Source: Pilatotrama ljubarskyi
Taxonomy: Eukaryota; Basidiomycota; Agaricomycetes; Polyporales; Polyporaceae
Direction of reading: 5' to 3'
NCBI GenBank assembly: GCA_022385805.1
Contig: MU277723.1
Coordinates: 68,336-132,335 of the forward strand
Length of the DNA: 64,000 bases
A program made the translations under genes and the position numbers. The notes under the pieces were generated by a model. That model was not told the origin of the DNA and searched no databases. It saw only the letters and a program-made list of their open reading frames with translations. Position 1 is the stretch's first letter, and each line of letters begins with the position of its first letter. Of the stretch, positions 21,607-32,451 are shown piece after piece.

Positions 21607-23530
21607 ATGGCAAGGCCCCTCGAGTCCGAAGCTGAGGGTACATCTCGACAGCCAGGCGTTTCGGACCTCCTGGAAGAGGCTACTCGACTGCGCCGCGATA
21701 ATGCCTCCCTCCTGGAGCTGAACGCGGCCCTGAGGGAAAGTAACACGGCCCTGAAGCAATCCAACGCCTCACTGGAACAAGCCAATGCTGTCTTACGGCT
21801 AGCGGCATCACTTCAGCAGGAATTATCCCAGTACAGGCCCGGGTTCACAACATGGCGGTCCGATATCGGGGTGAGCACAATAGCCACTGCGGCGCCTTCC
21901 ATCCGAGCGCTGATTCACGTCTGTCACTACGTGGGCATCACTCCAACAGGTTCAAACCGGCGAAGATCCAATGGACCTCAACCACGTAAGCAAGCTTCCG
22001 CAAGAATTGCTGCTGCGTGTTTTCCTCGAGACGATACCTCCCGATGAACATTATGTTCTCTCTGTACAAGCCGGCGCGCGAAACCCATGGCTCGTGTCCG
22101 TCGGCACGCGCAGAGCACTCACCCTCGTCTGCAAGGCATGGCACGGTCCCGCCTCGGAGGCACTCTACGTCGATGTTGCTATTCGGCGCATGGGCCAGAT
22201 CTGCGCGCTCGCTCGTACCCTCCGCTTCACTGGACGGGACAAGGGCTCAGATCGGAGCAAGTTCATCAAGCGCCTCCGTATCATCGGCTGTGTTGTTCTG
22301 GATCGAGCTGCCGACGTTGTGGAGGAAGACCTCTCGTTCATCCTGCAGTCGTGCTCGAATATCATGGATTTCGAGTGGCACCCAACCCCGTCTGATTACA
22401 TCTCAGCATTGTGGGAGCGCCCAGACGGTACGACGAGCTTGTGGCACAACCCAGCGTGGTTCTGGTCCTTGAATGAAGGCACTCCTGGCGCCGCTCTCGC
22501 TGGATGTTGTGCCGCCGGTCTGCGACGCCTCGCTTTCCGAGAGAACTTGTGGGATGATCACAAGTACATCCATCATCTCCTCCAGATACAGACCCGTCTC
22601 ACCACGCTCGTCCTGGGTCCCATGTTTAAGGGCTGCCGATCCCTCTCCTCTAACTCCGACGCCCCTCCTGTCAGCCTTCCCAACCTCGAATACCTCGAGA
22701 TATGCAATGAGGACCGCCTCTCGTATACAGAGTACAACTTTGCTTCATGGGATATGCCTCACCTTACGAGGCTCACTGTGCTTTCATCTGGAGAGCTTCT
22801 CGACCGGCTGCTCGTGCAATTTGGGGGTCGCCTGGAGTATCTCCATGTCATGCCCCAGAGCCAGAGATGGAAAGAAGTGCCCTGGCGCGAGACCCTAACG
22901 GAACTTTCGACCCTCTGCCCGGTCCTCAAACACCTAGTCCTTGTTGAAAGCTCGACGCTCAGCCTTCAGTGCAACATTGAGTCTGAGACTCTGCTCCATC
23001 TCGATATTTGGGGAGTGCTTCAGAAACGGCGCGTGGTGGAGCTAAATGTGCGAGATGGGCCACGCCTGTGGACTGCCCAACCTGCGCACCCTCCGCATGC
23101 TGCCGGACGGCTTGCCTCGCAGTGCGAAGGCACAGGTCCCCTGTTCTGTCACCCTGAGGACGTGAGCGGCGACGAAATCTGTATCAAGACCGTTGTCGGG
23201 ATTCGCTTGCTGCAAACCTCCTGGGGACTGCTACCGGACCATATCGGCCGTCGTAGGCTGAGATTCCTGGGCGTACCGTGTGACGAGGATTCCGATTCCG
23301 ACGAGGGCTCCTCGTATGATCCCGCAGAGGCAGCATTGGAAGAAGATGCGACGTCTTGGATATCGGATTCTTCTGCGTCCACAGACTCTGGCGCTGACTA
23401 TTCGGCGGACGAGGATGGCGAGCAGGAGGCGGACGACGTGGAGCCACCACCGCAGCAGTACGACAGAGATGCGGTACTGGAGATGTATGCACTTGGCCAG
23501 GAACAAGACTTCCGGTTCAACGACGACTGA
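21607..23530 (+). CDS. F-box/LRR-like protein, copy B
   Basis: This tandem paralogue of copy A has the same order of parts: an N-terminal Leu-rich coiled coil (GVSDLLEEATRLRRDNASLL), an F-box (LPQELLLRVFLETIPPDE, LVCKAWHGPASEALYVD), leucine-rich irregular repeats, and an acidic tail ending QYDRDAVLEM...NDD. Exons 21607-21870 and 21950-23530 give 614 aa; the intron is phase 0, with GTGAGC and CAACAG ends. Between about 23044 and 23150 the reading frame differs from copy A. A +1 change near 23044 is cancelled by a net loss before 23150, so about 35 residues (NVRDGPRLWTAQ...) are unrelated to copy A, after which the match resumes at CHPEDVSGDEICIKT. It is probably an SCF substrate receptor; the target is unknown. 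Confidence 0.88.
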
Positions 23531-24111
23531 ACAGGACCCTATGTACCGGCATGACGAGCGCATACAGGCCTTCCAGTGTGAGTCTGTCTAGCTGGTTCAC
23601 TTGGAAGGGCCCGAAATGTATTGACGATGCATCATGAAGACGTACGAATAATAGTCACTCTGGCACTACTCAAGTACGTCCCGGAGAGTAGTAGAGAAAG
23701 GCGAAGGTCCTTGAAGGACAGCGCGTCGGAACCAATACCACGGTATGGTTTGATGCCTCTACATCGATGAGTCTGAGCGTTGTGGCACTTGCGTATGTAC
23801 CATTTTGATAGGCATGGATCTACATCGCCTCTTGCGGTCTTGTACGTAATACGTAAGGAGCTTGGGCAGGTTCCTGTCCTGTATGCAGTCACTCACACGT
23901 CGACCACTCAGTCCATTGGCATCCGCACCTACGTTCAGACCAGGCTGCCAGGAGTAAGACAGCATTCTAGATCTCTTGCTCTGTATCTGACGTGAACAGG
24001 CGAACAGACACTCAGCTGCGACGTATGTAGCTCATCGATGTGCAATATTGTGTCGTATGATGTTTACCAAAACAACGTATGCGCTTAGCACACAAATTCG
24101 TTAACTAGTAC
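23531..24111. other. Intergenic region
   Basis: This AT-richer DNA lies between the F-box pair and a small hypothetical gene. No feature could be supported. Confidence 0.5.
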
Positions 24112-24760
24112 ATGGAGAAGGCAACGACAGATTCTACCGGCGGTTCTGCGAGTGGGACTGCCGCGACAGGCGTAACACCGCAATCAACTACAGGAAGCGT
24201 TCAAGTGAGTGCCTACAGTATCACCGAGAATCTCTGCTGATTTGTAGAGGTAACAGTCCCTGCTGTCTTTGTGTCCACCCCCGGCCAAGCATGATCCTTC
24301 AGCCAAACTGGCCGTGCAGTGCTCATCTGCGAACTGGCCGGCGGATGCGAAGACCAGCCGATTCTATTACTACCTCGGTTGGACTTACGCTGACGTCGAG
24401 GCGCCAAACGCGAACTATATTGCGGAATACGCCACTGCGAACAACATGGGATACCTTACCGCCGACTCGCCATCCGCTGGGCTTGGACATCTGCACTTCT
24501 TGTGGCGCAAGATCTTGGCTAACGAAGGTTTTTGGTTCCTTGAGGCCATCGTACCAGACGCCTCCGAGGCATCCCTGTCGAACGAAAAGCCGGCCGAAAT
24601 CATCGCGATCGCAGGAACGCATCCTTCCATCCGGCGTCGGGCGTCTGTGACACAAGCTCAATACGATTTCCTGGTCAAGCTTTATGGTAAAGAAGCAAGA
24701 TGGTATAGGGATTACTGCGATAAGAAGGAGGCAAAGAGTTATACTTCTCGTTTTATTTGA
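24112..24760 (+). CDS. Small hypothetical protein
   Basis: The family is not recognised. Exon 24112-24204 encodes a Thr/Ser/Gly-rich leader starting MEKATTDSTGGSASG. A 52-bp intron (GTGAGT...TAACAG) leads to 24257-24760; frames close to 198 aa. The second exon has balanced, protein-like composition with aromatic segments (SRFYYYLGWTYADVEAPNAN, LGHLHFLWRKILANEGFWF, EARWYRDYC). There is no signal peptide or membrane segment. Several aromatic and His residues cluster in the middle, but no catalytic motif stands out. It may be a lineage-specific cytosolic protein. The intron and composition argue that it is a real gene. Confidence 0.55.
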
Positions 24761-25175
24761 TACCTCTGCTGTGTGCTATGGGAGTGATCAGTGCTCAATA
24801 TGAGCCATGCACGTGAAATACAGGTCACTACCTATACGAAAGACCGTTCCACAGAGAATGCAGTGCTGGTATGTCAATAAGTATATCATCATCGCAATCA
24901 ACGTTCAACTCGATAGCTGTTGTGGTGGTCTTCTGTGGAAGAGGATCCCCGCCGGTCAATTACAATAATACAGTATTTGGAGCATCGCACTGTAGTCTCC
25001 GACCACTTGTTTGTTGTATGTCTTTAAGGTTAGAACCAATGAAAGACCAGGGGCTCCTCGGAGCTGTGCAGAATGCAGAGCCGGTACTAAAATCATTACT
25101 AATGTACATGAATAGGAACGCCGCTGTGAAGCACGATGCAAAGGACGAGACTACAGGAAAGCCGCAGCGGGTCGA
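24761..25175. other. Convergent intergenic region
   Basis: The 3' ends of the small hypothetical gene and SMC6 meet here. The section is AT-rich (about 24860-25030) and has no supported feature. Confidence 0.5.
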
Positions 25176-28100
25176 CTACGAGAATGCCAGGGTGCCCTGA
25201 CCACGTTCGGGGTCGGTCATGCGATGCACGCGCACGGTGGTACCCGGATTGATATTCGTCATGTCTTGGGGAGTGATGAGGATGTACTGCTTGCCTCTGG
25301 AGGCGTTCGCAGTCTCGATCTGATATATTAATCGTAAGTGAAGTTCCGGTTGATGTAGCAAAGGATTCAGCACACCATCATCTTCATACTGATACGGCGA
25401 TTGACGGCGTCCATGAAGACATCGAACTCATCTATAATGGATCTTAGAACTGTCAGCAGCATAGAATACAGGGTCGACGTACCCAGGCAACGAATAGGGC
25501 ACCCTATGGACTCCCAGAGGGACAGCAGAAGGCAGATGGTAGAGAACGACTTCTCACCGCCACTCAGCGATCGTGGATCCTTCTCGCGACTATCATGCTG
25601 AGTAGCTGCTTGGTCGTCCGTTTGGACCTAACGACACAGCGTCACTGCTGTTCAGCGAAACGCGGCATAGAATGGACTAGCCTTCAAGTCCAAGGTTCCG
25701 TTGACGTGGTTGAAGAGAACCTTTCCGAAGTACCCACGATTTGACAGATGATAGGCAAAGTAGACCTTGCATCGGAGCGCGATATGACGGCGGAACTCAT
25801 GCCACCTCGCAAGACGGTCCTTAACCGACTTCTTGAGAGCCTGATGCAATCGACAATCGTCAGGCGCACGCTTGCTAGTAGTGCACGAATATTACTGACT
25901 TTGTTGAGGGAATGCAGCGCCTTCAGCTCTACCCTAGCCGTTTCGAGGGCGGTCTCCTTCCTCCGAAGCTCTTCAGCGATTTCTTCGATAGTGGCGCCTT
26001 GGCTACAAAGCGGTCAAAATCGGCACTCGAGATGTCTGGTAAAGACCGCACCGTCTCGCTCGCTCTGCCAGCGCAGCTTCCACGGCCTGTAGATTGCGCT
26101 GAACGGCATCGACCTTCCGAGGGTTAGGGAACCGGTCGCAGAACTGCGCAGCCTTCGCCGACCAAGCCTGCAATAAAGGGTGAGATACACGTTATGAGCG
26201 ACGCACAGGAGTACGTGCCTGGAATTCTTCTTCCAGCGTGTTCGCGACTTCCTCTGCATCGGCCAGCTTCTGGCGCTCGGTATCCGCCTTTGCGTTAAAG
26301 TGCTTGATGGAGTTGTCGGCGTTCATCCGCTCAGTTACAGCGGCCGCCAGGCGGTCCTATGTTGCGCATCAGACAAATGTATCAGCGGAGGGAGCGAAGA
26401 CTCACAGAGATGGCCCCGCGTCCTTCGCTGTGCTGAGCAATCTGTCGCCGCAAGTGCTCCGACTCTTCCATCAACGGCCGCTGGTCCTGTTGGACCCTCT
26501 CTCTTTCCTTGATCAGCTGTTCGTACTGTTCCATGATCGAAGCTTTCTCAGTCCGTTGTTCCTGACATCGCATTTAGCACGTTAACATTGTACCCGTGTT
26601 TGCGTCGCTTACTTCCAATGCCTCTTGGAGCGCCTGGATGTTAACGGGTAGATCCTCGTTCAGTTCGAGCTGAATGTTGTTGATCTCTGTCTTGAGACCG
26701 CGGATCTTCCGGGTCAGGCCTTGTTCTTGCCGCTGCGAGCAGATGAGTGAGTGGACTGCTATGCTGGAGTCATAAGCGTACAGGAGACTCACTTCGAGGT
26801 CTCCAGCTGCTCTGCGTGAGCGTTGATAGTTGCCCTGCAGCTCGACGATCCGTTGAGATAAGCTGGTGAGCCTGGAATTGAACTCGTCCCGCTGTCGTTG
26901 CCATCGTCTAAACAGATCGGATTAGCTTCCCGACGTCGCTGCATAAGTTACTCGTTTGATGCTCACTCCTTCTCGGCCTCTGCGTTGTTGCTTCGGAACA
27001 GGTGCTGTCTGCTATCGCCCCCTCGGAGATCGTTGATGACGGACGACTGTCCTCCTCCCTCACTGCCAAGCACAACAACGACAGCAATAAGTAACAAGCG
27101 TATGCCAACAGAATCGAAGTGCTGCTCACGGGAAGCGGACTACCCTATAGAGGTCCGCAGCCATGGCCACGCCGCCTCTCCCGAGCGACATGAGCATCTG
27201 ATCAGCTTCAGCGCGGTTGGGTGCCAACAAGGTGCCCTCAATGTGTGCTGTGTTGATAAGTTGGCGAAGGACGTATGGTTCCGTGACCTGACCGTCGTCA
27301 GTTTAAGAGACCTAGGTCCAATCCCATGAACTCACCTCCAACGCGCGGAGAATAGTGAGGTAGTCCTGAGGAGGTTCGCCCTCGCTGAAGTCGAACAAAT
27401 CCTCCTCAGAGATGATGATCTGTGAGCGGGTACTACACATACGGTCAACTCAACTCGCCGACTACAGACGAGCTACTCACTTCCCGCTATCCTTGAGGAG
27501 CTGAGCCAGAGCAGGCCGATCTCGTGCATCGGTGATAGCGAAGCTGCTCATCGCATTGCCGATGACGACTCGTAGCAAGCGTCCCCACCGCTCGGGATCC
27601 TTGACCGTCACGTATCTACCGAAGGGTCCTACAGGCTTCCGCCCGTACCAGCGTTTCTGCTCGATCTGCGAGAGTACCCACTCCATCCGGTTCCCGAACC
27701 GAGAGAGCGAGTTTGTCTCCAGCTCGGAGCATCGACGGATCTGCTCCTCACACTCGATGATGCGGTTCCGGAGGTCCCTCTGCTCTTCCTCCAGACGTGT
27801 ACCTTCCGTCTTGGCTGAGTCGGCTTCTGCCATCAACCGATGACGCTCTTGGGAGATTTCCTTGAAATTCTTCTCGTCGTCTGCTAACCTGGCGTTCAAC
27901 TCATCGAGCTGTCGGGCTGCTCGATCCCGCTTCTCTTTCGAGCGCGTTTCGAGGCGTGTCTGTTCATCTTGAATCTTTCTCTCAAGTTCAGCGATCGTGG
28001 CGTCTACGCCTGCCTTCGACTCCAGAATCGTTTTCTCGTCGTTCTGACCAAATGCCTTCTGAGGTCCATGAATCTATAGCTCACAAAGGTATACATACCT

Positions 28101-29859
28101 TGAGTGCAGCGAGCTTCTGCTTGTTCGCCTTCATCTGGACGCCCAATTCGTCCTTCCGCCGGGTCAAGTTGTCAACGTCACCTAGGGATTCAAGCTCCTG
28201 CTCGAGCTTTTCGACCTTCTCATTACATGCAAGGCGATTGGCCTATGTCACATCAGTATTATCAGCATCGCAGCCAGCACTTACACGATACAATCATACC
28301 TCCGCTTCTCTGACCTGTTCCTCGCACTTCTCCACCCGGTGCTTGATGCGAGCGACTTCTTTCAGCTGGTTCGTCAGCTCCTACGGACACTCCATGTTTT
28401 AACAACGGCAGGGGTAGAGGACAAAAGGCAGCCCGAACCTCCTCTTTGCTGGCCACGTGGGCCCATGCTAACTCCTTCCTCAGCTCGTCGGCCTTGTTCT
28501 TCTGCTCCATCGCCTTGCGTGCTTCATCCCAGCGCGCACGAGCCTCCATTACGGCTTCCTTGAGGTCAGGCAGCACCTCCGCCTTGCGCTTCAAGACTTT
28601 GGAAGTCTGGCTGATGTTCTCCATGCAAGTTTGGTACTCCTCGCTCAATTGACTGAGCTGGGTGCCCTTGAGGAAGAACTGCACGCCACATCAGTAGTCC
28701 GTCAGGACCGGAAAGGACGGGAGTATACCTTATATTTGTCCGTCGCGGTCGATGCGCTCAAGAATTGCCTAGGACTCCTCGTCAGTATTCCTAAGCGTAG
28801 TCCGACAGTAAGCCTAGCACCTAGCAGAATCTTGGAAAAAGATATGAGCATATAGCCTCGACATCAAACATCCGGAGACTCACCTTGCGTTAGGATGTTC
28901 ATCGGGTTGTCCACTTGGATGTTCATGTGGTCGCAGATGGCCTGGAGCTCCTCGCGCTTGGTAGAGATGACCCTGCCATCTCTGCTCTTGATCTTGTACG
29001 ACGAGGCGCCTTCCTTGGTGAACCGACGAGTGATTACAATACTCCTGCCGTAGTCCTTGGGCCGGTACGCTTCCTCGCCTTGGTTCTTGAGCATCACTGT
29101 GACCTCTGCGACGCTGCGGATAAGTTAGGACATAGCCGCTCAAAGGAACATATGCATGCTTACCCCTGGCCTTCCCGGATGAATGACTTCAGCCCGCTAC
29201 CACGGCCTGTGGTGTTGGCTTTGCCACCCAGAGCTACCGTCAACGCGGAGAGGACTGCACTCTTGCCGCCTACAAACTATCATGAGCGGCATGCCCGGAC
29301 TCCAATCCTCCTACGCACTTCCGTTGTGTCCTACATGCGCGCAGTCAGCATCACAAACTTCATGTACACGCGTATAGCCGCATACCGATAATGAAGTTGA
29401 TCTGCGGCCCGAGCGAGAACGTCAAATACTTATGGCACATGAACTGGTGCATCTCGATCGACTCTATGATGCCCATCTCCGCAATTCCCTACACCATTCG
29501 CACCGCAGTCTCAGTCCCTGACTCTCGCCGAAGCCAGAGCTACCATAAAACTGCACGCCACTCACCCCCTGAGCCTTGCTCTTATTCATGAGCTTCTCGC
29601 GAATGCGCTCCTCGTTCTCCTCCTCGAACTTCTTCTCCTCGTCCTGGTCCGCCTTAATCTCCGTCACGCCGCCCTCCTCCTCATCGTCATCGTCATCGTC
29701 AATTTCGATAGTCTGGTCGCGCGCCACGGTTTTGCCCTTTGCGGTGCGGTGGCTGCGAGGGCGTTCCTCCTCGTCGCTCTCAGTAGCTCGGGAGCGCTTC
29801 GAGGCGGGCTGAGAGTTGCCCTCGTCATCGGAGTCGGCCACGGCCCTACGTTTCGCCAT
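25176..29859 (-). CDS. SMC6: Structural maintenance of chromosomes protein 6
   Basis: It is the core ATPase subunit of the SMC5/6 complex, which acts in homologous-recombination repair and replication-fork stability and carries the SUMO ligase Nse2. The N-terminus (ATG at 29859, [15 protein letters not shown]) is an acidic disordered arm. The head domain follows: [17 protein letters not shown], then the Walker A motif HNGSGKSAVL, split by an intron just before the His. Two long coiled-coil arms flank a hinge at about 27500-27660 ([17 protein letters not shown]). The C-terminal head has the ABC signature [11 protein letters not shown] and a Walker B of the [13 protein letters not shown] type. 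The chain ends with [16 protein letters not shown] and a TAG at 25176-25178. It has many short introns and all diagnostic ATPase motifs. Confidence 0.95.
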
Positions 29860-30524
29860 CGTCAGAATGTAAGAAGCAGATAGTCAGGTTTAGTGGTGGT
29901 CAAGAGGACTGGCGGCCTTTGCAGACGCGACGCGACGCGTTAATGCACGTAAACATGGCCAAATATGCACGCGCACGTGACCCATCATCCCGCCCTCACG
30001 ATGGCCGCAACTGGCGACATCCGAGGCAGGTTGTAATAATGTGCGTGAGGGTGAGCAGTGCAGTACGAGCGATTCACGCTACACAGGTATAGCAGTCGAA
30101 GCAAACGAGCAGCGCGAAGCGGTGAAGTTGCACCAAAGGGGGTCAATGATGTATATGTACGACAACGCATCTCGTTATTGAATACAGCATCTAGAAAGCC
30201 TTCCGAACGGGTATGGGAATCCGAAGGGCGTGCAGGTATTAAAGCGTCAAGTTCCGTAGGACAGGACAGTCCGCGCCAAAGCATCACGACAGCGACGTCC
30301 TGCACGAGATATGGAGAGACGCGGGATATCCTGAAGGGTGTCGAAGAGGCTGATGTTGGCATAGAGGGAAAATGCTGAAGTCAATGCGAGGAGATGCCGC
30401 CGAGGGTGGCGGTGGCGGTCGATCAGTGTCAAATGAGTGGACGGGAGGCGGGTCGTGCAACACCGGTCCCAAGGATGTGACAGGGACAGGATGTGTATGT
30501 GGCGGTAATGCGTCTGGAGGTGGT
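29860..30524. other. Intergenic: SMC6 promoter and 3' flank of next gene
   Basis: SMC6 and the membrane-protein gene both run on the minus strand, so this holds the membrane protein gene's 3' flank's upstream neighbour promoter for SMC6 (near 29870-29990). The remainder shows nothing specific. Confidence 0.4.
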
Positions 30525-32004
30525 TTAGTGGGTGGTACGGTTCAGGTGAGTGCGCCGACCGTGCCGGTGGGACTGCACAACGTGAACGTGATGCGAGCTG
30601 GGGCCGCGAGCCGCCAAAGGGTATATCGCCAGAGGCGTGGGTATAGGCTCGTCATCGCGTCTGGCGACAGTGTGAGTAGGCGAGACGTGCAAGACCGTGG
30701 ATGTAGCGATAGCTCCAGCAGCGACAGCGGAGGAGGACTGAGTCTCGATGGCTTTCTCGTTTGCACTTCCTCCAATGGCAGTAGGGGCGTTGTGGGTCGT
30801 GCTGTTGTGAGAGACATACCAGCCGAGCCCGATTGCGCCGGCAATAATCTGTTGCGCAGCGATGTTTGGATGAGTTCGGCCGGTCATCATACAGAACAGC
30901 TTGCTTACAATCAGGAGCGTCATTCCAACAACCCAAACCCAGCGAGACATGCGCGTAGTGCCATTCTGCGTCTTCCGGAGCCACCAGCTGAAGAAACACC
31001 ATCAGGAATCGCCGCGATCGTTATGCTCACAGGCATTCACATACCTCCCCTTCTGTCCTGGTCCACTGCTGAGGTCCTCCTTGGCGACCATGCTGAACCT
31101 ACGCCAGAAGTCGTCGCCCCGCTGACCACGGCGAGGGAGTACAGTGTCCTCGGTCTCCCCGCGCATGATCGGCTGTGACGCGAACTTGACATCGCGAGAG
31201 GTTGCGGTAGAAGGACGTGCAAACACAGGAGCGATCGGCACCATGGGAGGTTGCAGGGGGTGGGGAGTACTGGGGATACTTCCGGGTTGCGACACGAGGC
31301 CATTAGAGTGCTCAAACTCCGACATCTCCGGCGACGCAGGCATGCGCCCATCCGGGCTGGCCGCAGGGGCCGGGCGAGAAAGGTTTAGGGCAGCGACGGG
31401 GGCGGCATAGCCTGGCTGAGGGGCGGCTAGCGGGATTGTAGGCTGGGGATATACTTGCTTGCTGTCGTCGAAGGGGTTCTCCTTCTTCTCGTCTATATAC
31501 TGGTCGTACCTGTGTATGGATGTTAGCCGAAGATCGGGGGCAGGTATGACAGATCTATCAGTCGGCTGGTGCTGCAGTCCGCATCTAACACAGAAGCATA
31601 GAAAGCGGCAAGAGCATAGCAATCACGGACATCCGTGTGGCAATCTGCTGAGCCCGTAGCGACAGAGGATACCAGAGCATTGTTCGATGAATGCTGCTGC
31701 AGCCCTGTGGAGCAGATGCCTTATGGCAGCAGACCTCCTTAACAGAGTGTTCCAAGATTGCTAGCACTGTATACGCGTGGGTACAGGACGCCAGGACTCG
31801 TAGAGACCGGTGAGCGGTGAGAGCTGACATGCATACGTACACGTTGTAAGCAGAGGTCCTAGCGTTAGGGTCGGCAGGGGGAGGTTGCCTCAACCTGCGA
31901 GTTTGTTCGGGCTGGCGTTGGTCGTACATGGAGTCGGGCTCGTCGGTCGCGAAGGGGGGCCTGCCAGCGAGCGGCGGAGTGCTGTAGATGATGGGTTGCG
32001 CCAT
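30525..32004 (-). CDS. Single-pass membrane protein, basidiomycete type
   Basis: The function is unknown. Exon 1 (32004-31841) starts MAQPIIYSTPPLAGRPPF and ends ...TSAYN. After an unusually long 331-bp intron (31840-31510) the chain continues VYDQYIDEKKENPFDDSK, followed by a Pro/Ala/Ser-rich disordered cytosolic-type domain. A juxtamembrane basic segment (FWRRFSMVAKEDL, SWWLRKTQNGTTRMSR) leads into one hydrophobic span, WVWVVGMTLLI joined by splicing to IIAGAIGLGWYV, and then SHNSTTHNAPTAIGGS, which carries an N-glycosylation sequon just outside the membrane. The tail is Ser/Ala/His-rich and ends in a TAA at 30525-30527. There is no signal peptide, so a type II-like or C-out single-span topology is inferred. 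Confidence 0.75.
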
Positions 32005-32451
32005 CTAGACGGACTGCTCTTGCGGTTTTTTGGAGAAAAAAATGAGCGAAGTATGAAGAGAATGGATGCCTCGGGATGCCCAAGACTGAGAGTCCGCCGT
32101 CAGGAGCCCGGGAAGAGGAGAGAACAAGAAGATGATGGAGGAAAAGAGAGAGAGCGCAGGTGCGTGGTCGTCTCCCGCCCATCGCGCCGGCTAAGAATAA
32201 CTCCACAAGCGCTCGGTTACTGCGCCTGCTCTAAGCGGAAGCGCCCGCTCCTGCATTGACAAGAGAAACCCTAACCTCACGACTTGGCACAGGACGCGTC
32301 GAGGCACGCACCAGTGCGTAGGTTGGTGGCACGCGCCTTGGACTTTCCCTCCTCCGCTGCATGAGCACTTCTCTGCCGACACAACCTCCTGCGTGACAGC
32401 AGCATCTCTTGTCATTGCGAACGATCTACGTCTGCCTGAGGACCCCTAGCC
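32005..32451. other. Divergent promoter region
   Basis: It separates the membrane-protein gene (minus) from the Prp24-like gene (plus). A purine-rich section (about 32100-32160: agaggagagaacaagaagat) corresponds to a pyrimidine tract on the membrane protein gene's sense strand, a common fungal core-promoter feature. Confidence 0.5.

Noticed and set aside
21971..22047. ATG at 21971 as the start of F-box copy B
   Set aside because: It lacks the coiled coil that copy A has; the intron 21871-21949 joins the upstream exon exactly in frame.
30372..31178. Plus-strand 268-codon frame rich in Gly and Arg
   Set aside because: It is antisense to the membrane-protein gene, whose transmembrane exon and splice sites are coherent on the minus strand.
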